Source: Prevotella sp. UBA2756 (GTDB lineage: Bacteria > Bacteroidota > Bacteroidia > Bacteroidales > Bacteroidaceae). From it: a stretch of DNA of 64,000 nt. This document shows, piece after piece, positions 60,086 through 64,000 of this stretch. The first letter of the stretch is position 1, and the number at the start of each line of letters is the position of its first letter. The DNA lies in the NCBI GenBank assembly GCA_002353205.1, contig DEJE01000045.1, forward strand, positions 48,438 through 112,437, read 5' to 3'. Both the position numbers and the translations under genes were made by a program. A model generated the notes under the pieces. That model was not told the DNA's origin. It did no database searches and saw only the letters and a list, made by a program, of their open reading frames with translations.

Positions 60086-60124
60086 AAAAATGGGACAGCC
60101 GATGAGTGCTGTCCCATTTGTTTA
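60086..60124. terminator. Terminator shared by hutH and the convergent gene
   Basis: AAATGGGACAGC (60088-60099) pairs perfectly with GCTGTCCCATTT (60108-60119), followed by TGTTT. The A-run on one side and T-run on the other allow action on both strands; the convergent gene ends at 60138. Confidence 0.88.
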
Positions 60125-60137
60125 TGCTTCTCGCGTC

Positions 60138-60617
60138 TTACTTCAAATCGTACTCCTGCAGGATTTTCTTCGCCCGTTTCAGATGCTTGCGGTCGCGCCG
60201 GCCGCGCTTGTCGAGCATGTCGCCGAGGTCGAACGAGAGGAGCGATGAAGGTCGCGGAGTGTTCACCATGCGCTCATGTGCGGCTCGCATGGCGCGCCGA
60301 AGGTCGGGTCCGAAGTCGGTGACGACGAGCTCTGGCAGCACCGTTCCGTTGGAGAACATGAGCATGGTGTCGGCCACTTCCTTGAAGGCGAGCTTTTCCT
60401 TGCCGTAGGCCAGGTGGCTGAACGTGATGCTGTCGAACGTTTCGGCCACGGCGATGCGTCCGTTTTGGTCCGTCTTCTGCACCTTGCTGCTGTCCACGCG
60501 CACCGAGACGCCTGCGATGGGTGCGAGCGTTTCCTGGTCGAGCACGATGATCTGCCGTTGTGCGGAGAGTGCCAGACAGACGATGGTCAGCAGACCTGTA
60601 GCCAGTAGTCTTTTCAT
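60138..60617 (-). CDS. Exported carboxypeptidase-regulatory-like protein, member A of a paralogous pair
   Basis: A 159-residue exported protein. A signal peptide ends 'CLALSAQ'. The mature part is a beta-sandwich of the carboxypeptidase-regulatory/CNA-B type ('IIVLDQETLAPIAGVSVRVD', 'TDQNGRIAVAE', 'DSITFSHLAYGKEKLAFKEV'), as found at the start of TonB-dependent receptors, but here it stands alone with a short basic helical tail ('RGRRDRKHLKRAKKILQEY'). It begins with a 4-base ATGA overlap with its paralogue upstream. Function is unknown; it may stabilise another envelope protein. Confidence 0.8.
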   Translation of the reverse strand: MKRLLATGLLTIVCLALSAQRQIIVLDQETLAPIAGVSVRVDSSKVQKTDQNGRIAVAETFDSITFSHLAYGKEKLAFKEVADTMLMFSNGTVLPELVVTDFGPDLRRAMRAAHERMVNTPRPSSLLSFDLGDMLDKRGRRDRKHLKRAKKILQEYDLK

Positions 60618-61114
60618 TCTTCTTCCTCTTCAGCGGGGCCTCCCAGACCTTCCAGAATGCGTTTCACCCGCTCCTTCTTCTTTTCGCGCTTGCTCTTGAA
60701 GCCGAACCACTTCAGAATCTTCGACAGCGGGACGCTCATCGCCGCCTTGCCCGGGTCGGGTAGCGGCTTTGTCTTCAGCTGTTCCTTCATGCTGTTGAGC
60801 ATGGTCTGCGGTGAGACGACGGTCACTTCGTCGAGCATGTTCTCGGTGGCAAAGAGGTAGACGGTGTCTTTCACCTCGTGGGCCAGCAGTCGTTCGTGTT
60901 CGTACTTCAGATGTCGGATGAACAGACTGTCGAACACTTCGGGAATCGTGGCGTAGCCGAGCGAGTCGGTCATGGTGAACGCCCCCTTGTTCGGCTCAAC
61001 GGAAGCGTTCCCCACGGGCTCGTGGGTCTCCACGTCGAGCACGCGGATTCTGCGTTGCGCCGTGACAGAGAGGCATGCGAATATCGCAAAGCAGAGGAAG
61101 AAGGCTCTTCTCAT
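60614..61114 (-). CDS. Exported carboxypeptidase-regulatory-like protein, member B of a paralogous pair
   Basis: A 166-residue paralogue of the neighbour. A signal peptide ends 'CLSVTAQ'. The single beta-sandwich reads 'RIRVLDVETHEPVGNASVEP', 'MTDSLGYATIPEVFDSLFIR', 'KYEHERLLAHEVKDTVYLF', then 'LDEVTVVSPQTMLNSMKEQL'. The C-terminal part differs from member A: a Lys/Arg-rich helix ('FKSKREKKKERVKRILEG') and a run of Glu at the end. The ATG at 61114 starts a proper signal peptide. Together they interrupt the hut genes on the opposite strand and show no link to histidine metabolism. Confidence 0.8.
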   Translation of the reverse strand: MRRAFFLCFAIFACLSVTAQRRIRVLDVETHEPVGNASVEPNKGAFTMTDSLGYATIPEVFDSLFIRHLKYEHERLLAHEVKDTVYLFATENMLDEVTVVSPQTMLNSMKEQLKTKPLPDPGKAAMSVPLSKILKWFGFKSKREKKKERVKRILEGLGGPAEEEEE

Positions 61115-61259
61115 GATGCTGGTGGTCTGTGATGATGAAGCACGACGCGTCGCTGAGTCCGTTGGTCGTTGCTGCATGCAAAGGTAGCAGAAAATATAGT
61201 TGGAGGCGTCGTCTGTTATGTGGAATTAGTAAAAAACAACTTTTCTTGCCCTAATTAGT

Positions 61260-61289
61260 GTTGCGTTAATGAAAGTTTTTGTAATTTTG
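61260..61289 (+). promoter_or_regulatory. Candidate promoter of hutI
   Basis: TAATTTTG at 61282-61289 fits the -7 element 24 bases before the ATG at 61313; GTTG at 61260-61263 with an 18-base spacer is a weak -33 match. This gives hutI its own transcript, separate from ftcD-hutU-hutH. Confidence 0.6.
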
Positions 61290-61312
61290 TGGCACATTAA
61301 TAATGCTACATC

Positions 61313-62638
61313 ATGAAACGAACACTGATCAAGAATATCGGAGTGCTGGCTGGCATATTGCCGGCCGACAAACCGTGCCTCTGCGGCGAGGAAATGGCTC
61401 ATGTGGAAACGATGCAGGACGCATGGCTGCTTGTTGAAGACGGGAAAATCAAGGATTTCGGCACCAACGGTGACGGTCCGACCGTCCGGTCGGCTGACGT
61501 CGTCGATGCCGAGGGCGGAACGGTGTTGCCGTCGTTCTGCGACAGCCACACCCATCTGGTCTATGCCGACAGCCGCGAGCAGGAGTTTGTCGACAAAATC
61601 CAGGGGCTGAGCTACGCGGAGATAGCGCGGCGCGGCGGCGGCATACTGAATTCGGCCGACCGTCTGCACGAGTTGTCGGAGGATGAGCTCTACCGTCAGG
61701 CCATGCGTCGGGTTCGGGAGGTAATATATAAAGGCACGGGCGCGATAGAAATCAAGAGCGGTTACGGTCTGAACACGGAGGACGAGCTGAAGATGCTGCG
61801 CGTGATACGGCGCATACGCGAGACGAGCCCTGTCACCGTGCGCAGCACTTTCCTCGGTGCCCACGCCGTGGGACGCGCCTATTCGGGTAGGCAGAGCGAC
61901 TATGTGGACCTGGTTGTGCGCGAAATGATTCCCGAGGTGGGACGGCAGGGACTGGCCGATTTCGTCGACGTGTTCTGCGACGAGGGCTTCTTCACCCCCG
62001 ACGAGACAGCCCGCATCCTCGAAGCAGCTGCCGAGTACGGCATGCAGCCGAAGATTCACGGGCAGGAGCTGGCCGACAGCGGCGGCGTGGAGGTGGCTGT
62101 GGCCCACGGGGCCCTCAGCGTGGACCATTTAGAGAGCATGACCGAGCGCGACATCGACCTGCTCCGTCAGTCCGACAGCGGACCAAGCTCTACGAATAGC
62201 GTATCCAAGACAGAAAACGATGAACTATGCACGATGAACTCTGAACAGAGAACCATCCCTACCGCCCTGCCTGGCACGTCGTTCTTCCTGAACATGCCGT
62301 TTGCTCCTGCGCGAAAGATGATCGCAGCAGGGCTGCCGTTGGCCACGGCAAGCGACTATAATCCGGGCTCCACGCCCTCGGGCGACATGAAGTTCGTGGT
62401 GTCGCTGGCATGCATCAAGATGCGGCTGCTGCCCGAAGAGGCCATCAATGCGGCCACCATCAACACGGCGGCGGCCATGGGACTCGGACGGACGCACGGC
62501 AGCATTACGCGCGGAAAGGTGGCCAATCTCATCATCACCGAGCCGATACCCTCGCTCGCCTACATTCCCTATGCCTATACGCAGCCCATCATCAGCCGTG
62601 TGGTGCTCAACGGCGAGGTTGTGAAGAACGCTGGCTGA
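61313..62638 (+). CDS. hutI: Imidazolonepropionase with an internal low-complexity insert
   Basis: A 441-residue amidohydrolase that opens imidazolonepropionate to formiminoglutamate using a metal ion. His79 and His81 in 'CDSHTHLVYADSREQEF' bind the metal; 'IEIKSGYGLNTEDELKMLRV' and 'VRSTFLGAHAVGRAYSGR' form the substrate pocket; 'IHGQELADSGGVEVAVAHGA' and 'ATASDYNPGSTPSGDM' supply further ligands. Residues about 287-315 ('SGPSSTNSVSKTENDELCTM' onward) separate the conserved 'DIDLLRQS' helix from 'LPGTSFFLNM', which are normally close together. The insert is encoded by repeat-like DNA (ACGATGAACTATGC/ACGATGAACTCTG). Frame and all catalytic residues are kept. Confidence 0.94.
   Translation: MKRTLIKNIGVLAGILPADKPCLCGEEMAHVETMQDAWLLVEDGKIKDFGTNGDGPTVRSADVVDAEGGTVLPSFCDSHTHLVYADSREQEFVDKIQGLSYAEIARRGGGILNSADRLHELSEDELYRQAMRRVREVIYKGTGAIEIKSGYGLNTEDELKMLRVIRRIRETSPVTVRSTFLGAHAVGRAYSGRQSDYVDLVVREMIPEVGRQGLADFVDVFCDEGFFTPDETARILEAAAEYGMQPKIHGQELADSGGVEVAVAHGALSVDHLESMTERDIDLLRQSDSGPSSTNSVSKTENDELCTMNSEQRTIPTALPGTSFFLNMPFAPARKMIAAGLPLATASDYNPGSTPSGDMKFVVSLACIKMRLLPEEAINAATINTAAAMGLGRTHGSITRGKVANLIITEPIPSLAYIPYAYTQPIISRVVLNGEVVKNAG
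62171..62257. repeat. Low-complexity in-frame insert inside hutI
   Basis: The stretch contains ACGATGAACTATGC and ACGATGAACTCTG back to back (about 62218-62244) plus GAACAGAGAACC, unlike the codon pattern around it, and encodes residues absent from typical imidazolonepropionases. Confidence 0.55.
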
Positions 62639-62746
62639 CGGGGGGATAGCCGCACAAGAAGCTGGAAAAAGATGGAAAAAGGCCGGATTCGGTGCAAGAT
62701 ATACGTCTTTCGGATGTTTATGTAGGAAAAGAAATGTTTTTCTCGC

Positions 62747-63850
62747 ATGAACAAAAGTGTTTTTCTTCAATGGATGTTTACCATAGTGGCGGTGTTCTCG
62801 TGTTCGTCGTGCGCAACTATCTTTCTCGGTTCAAAAGCCGATGTGACCTTCGACGGGCAGGTGGGCGAACCTGTCACCATTGTGACGGGCACCGACACCT
62901 TCCCCGACAGATTGCTGCCTGCGACGCTTCCTGTGCCCCGGAAGCAGCTGAAGGACACCATCAGGTTCCAGTCGGAGCACTTCCTCTATGCTCCGATTGT
63001 GCCCGGTCGGCGCACCAGTGCATGGCTTTGGGGCGATTTGTACATTTCCGGACCGTTAGGATTGATTGTTGACTATGGCACAGGCAGCATTTATACACCG
63101 GCTGAAAAGGTGTATCAGCTGCACTATGTGCCCAAGAGTGAGGGCACTGCGCCCTTGGCTGTCAGGAACTACAGCCTTCCTACCAGCCGACTTGCCCGTC
63201 CGCAACGGCTCTATCGGCATGAAATCGGACTGAGCTGCGGACTTTTCAACAAGGAAAACAAAGAACTCAGTAGGGCTGAAAAGCAGTTGGACGAGCTGGT
63301 CAGGGAACCTGCCGCGTCGTGGATAGAGTTGCTGGCAGACCTTGTGCGGACAACCTTCGTTCCGAATGATGCCTTTCAATGCGGTTTGCCGGGTGGCGTT
63401 TCGTTGACCGCATTCTATTTCTATCATCTAAACAAGAGGTTGGCCATCGGGCTGACGGGTGGCATCAGTGGTGATTTCCGGTCGTTCACCTATTCGACGC
63501 GGACCATGGATGCGGAGTCGATGAAGTGTCTTGATGGGGAAATCAGACTGAGAAACACGTTCGTAATGCCGACAGTCAAGTGGACTTGGCAGCATTACAC
63601 TTGGGGAAGCCTATACTCAAAAGCAGCTCTCGGCGCAAAACGTGGGCATACGTGGCTGAACATCTGGTGCATGAAAGGCTACGAACAGCGTGAGGATGAC
63701 TTCCGACGGATGGACCGGCGGCGTTGGGGAATGGCTTTTCAGTTCTGTCCGGTAGGCTTGGAGGTGGGGACGAAGGGGCTGCGCTTCTTTTCCGACCTTG
63801 GCTTCGGCGACTGTTGCGTGTGGAATTTTGGTTTCTGTGTTCATCTTTAG
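62747..63850 (+). CDS. Predicted lipoprotein of unknown function ('CATIF' family)
   Basis: A 367-residue protein with a lipoprotein signal, 'VAVFSCSSCATIFLGSK', acylated Cys at 22. The 'SCATIF.GSK..VTFDG' start, with a small beta-domain holding 'VGEPVTIVTGTDTF', is seen in Bacteroidota envelope lipoproteins related to PEGA-like modules. A hydrophobic segment follows ('LWGDLYISGPLGLIVDYGTG'). The C-terminal half, with 'FYFYHLNKRLAIGLTGGISG', 'WTWQHYTWGSLYSKAALGAK' and 'GLRFFSDLGFGDCCVWNFGF', reads like alternating membrane strands of a small outer-membrane barrel. I do not recognise a named family. It follows hutI by 108 bases with no obvious link. Confidence 0.72.
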   Translation: MNKSVFLQWMFTIVAVFSCSSCATIFLGSKADVTFDGQVGEPVTIVTGTDTFPDRLLPATLPVPRKQLKDTIRFQSEHFLYAPIVPGRRTSAWLWGDLYISGPLGLIVDYGTGSIYTPAEKVYQLHYVPKSEGTAPLAVRNYSLPTSRLARPQRLYRHEIGLSCGLFNKENKELSRAEKQLDELVREPAASWIELLADLVRTTFVPNDAFQCGLPGGVSLTAFYFYHLNKRLAIGLTGGISGDFRSFTYSTRTMDAESMKCLDGEIRLRNTFVMPTVKWTWQHYTWGSLYSKAALGAKRGHTWLNIWCMKGYEQREDDFRRMDRRRWGMAFQFCPVGLEVGTKGLRFFSDLGFGDCCVWNFGFCVHL

Positions 63851-63862
63851 TGCAATGTCAGC

Positions 63863-64000
63863 TTACGGATTTTCTCTGTCCTTGAACACAATTTGCGGGT
63901 TCAAGGTTTGCAGCTGGCGGATGAAGGCTTCCTTCCGTCGGGGTGAAATGACGACATCGTCATATTTGTTGTAAGAAATGCGCAAACGGTCTAAAGAACT
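63863..64000 (-). CDS. C-terminal end of a PH-domain-like protein (gene runs off the right edge)
   Basis: On the minus strand a frame enters at the right edge and ends at TAA (63865-63863) after about 45 residues: 'SSLDRLRISYNKYDDVVISP' followed by 'RRKEAFIRQLQTLNPQIVF' and 'KDRENP'. The pattern 'D.l.I.Y...d.V.ISP..k..Fi..L...NP.I' is typical of the end of bacterial PH-domain (bPH) membrane-associated proteins in Bacteroidota. It lies convergent to the lipoprotein gene, 12 bases apart. Only the tail is visible, so the call is provisional. Confidence 0.65.
   Translation of the reverse strand, partial: SSLDRLRISYNKYDDVVISPRRKEAFIRQLQTLNPQIVFKDRENP

Overview
The window reads as a chromosomal segment of a Bacteroidota bacterium, order Bacteroidales and most likely Prevotellaceae (Prevotella or a close relative). 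The grounds are sigma-ABfr-type promoters (TTTG-N19/20-TAnnTTTG), a SprA/Sov type IX secretion translocon, two streptopain-like C10 proteases with leucine-rich and MBG domains, PafA-type phosphatase, PagL-like lipid A deacylase, and several surface proteins ending in the short 'GxYxxNGKKVxxK' tail typical of type IX cargo in Prevotella. The DNA is mostly GC-rich, with one visibly AT-richer stretch (about 26.2-36.4 kb). I saw no rRNA, tRNA, insertion sequence, CRISPR array or replication origin.

Layout. 0-2.1 kb: end of glyS, an FKBP lipoprotein, then a promoter-leader-tiny ORF-terminator unit. 2.1-6.5 kb (minus): MATE exporter and a DUF1573-GH3-PA14 glycosidase. 7.1-17.0 kb (plus): a 1487-residue surface protein and two tandem C10 proteases. 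17.2-21.0 kb (minus): a four-gene set (CDP-alcohol phosphotransferase, flippase-like membrane protein, CobD/HisC-like PLP enzyme, nucleotidyltransferase) that looks like a polar-lipid head-group pathway. 21.3-25.6 kb (minus): HAD phosphatase, histidine kinase, response regulator, Na/Pi cotransporter. 26.5-36.4 kb (plus): two tandem cassettes, each a giant surface protein followed by a ~75-residue acidic peptide, conserved 3' leader and terminator; the first giant gene is broken. 36.5-51.8 kb (minus): PagL-like deacylase, PafA phosphatase, sprA, ruvA, mutY, MscS channel, PBP4. 52.0-62.6 kb (mostly plus): EamA transporter, nadB, then a complete histidine-to-glutamate route (ftcD, hutU, hutH, hutI) interrupted by a small minus-strand pair. 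62.7-64 kb: a lipoprotein and the end of a PH-domain-like gene.

How it fits together. SprA would export the C-terminally tagged proteins in the same window (the 1487-residue adhesin-like protein, both C10 proteases, the giant cassette proteins). The Hut enzymes turn histidine into glutamate with formimino transfer to tetrahydrofolate. PafA, the Na/Pi transporter and the adjacent two-component system suggest phosphate scavenging.

The two most unusual layers are (1) the duplicated giant-protein/acidic-peptide cassettes and (2) an unusually rich set of period-exact short tandem repeats in the gaps between genes: 22-bp, 9-bp, 8-bp and 7-bp families, each at two or more places (the 7-bp GAGGTAC family only loosely so at its second place). 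Separately, a palindromic C/G-rich element and another low-complexity insert seem to have entered mutY and hutI in frame. All function calls come from reading the translated sequence; no database search was run.
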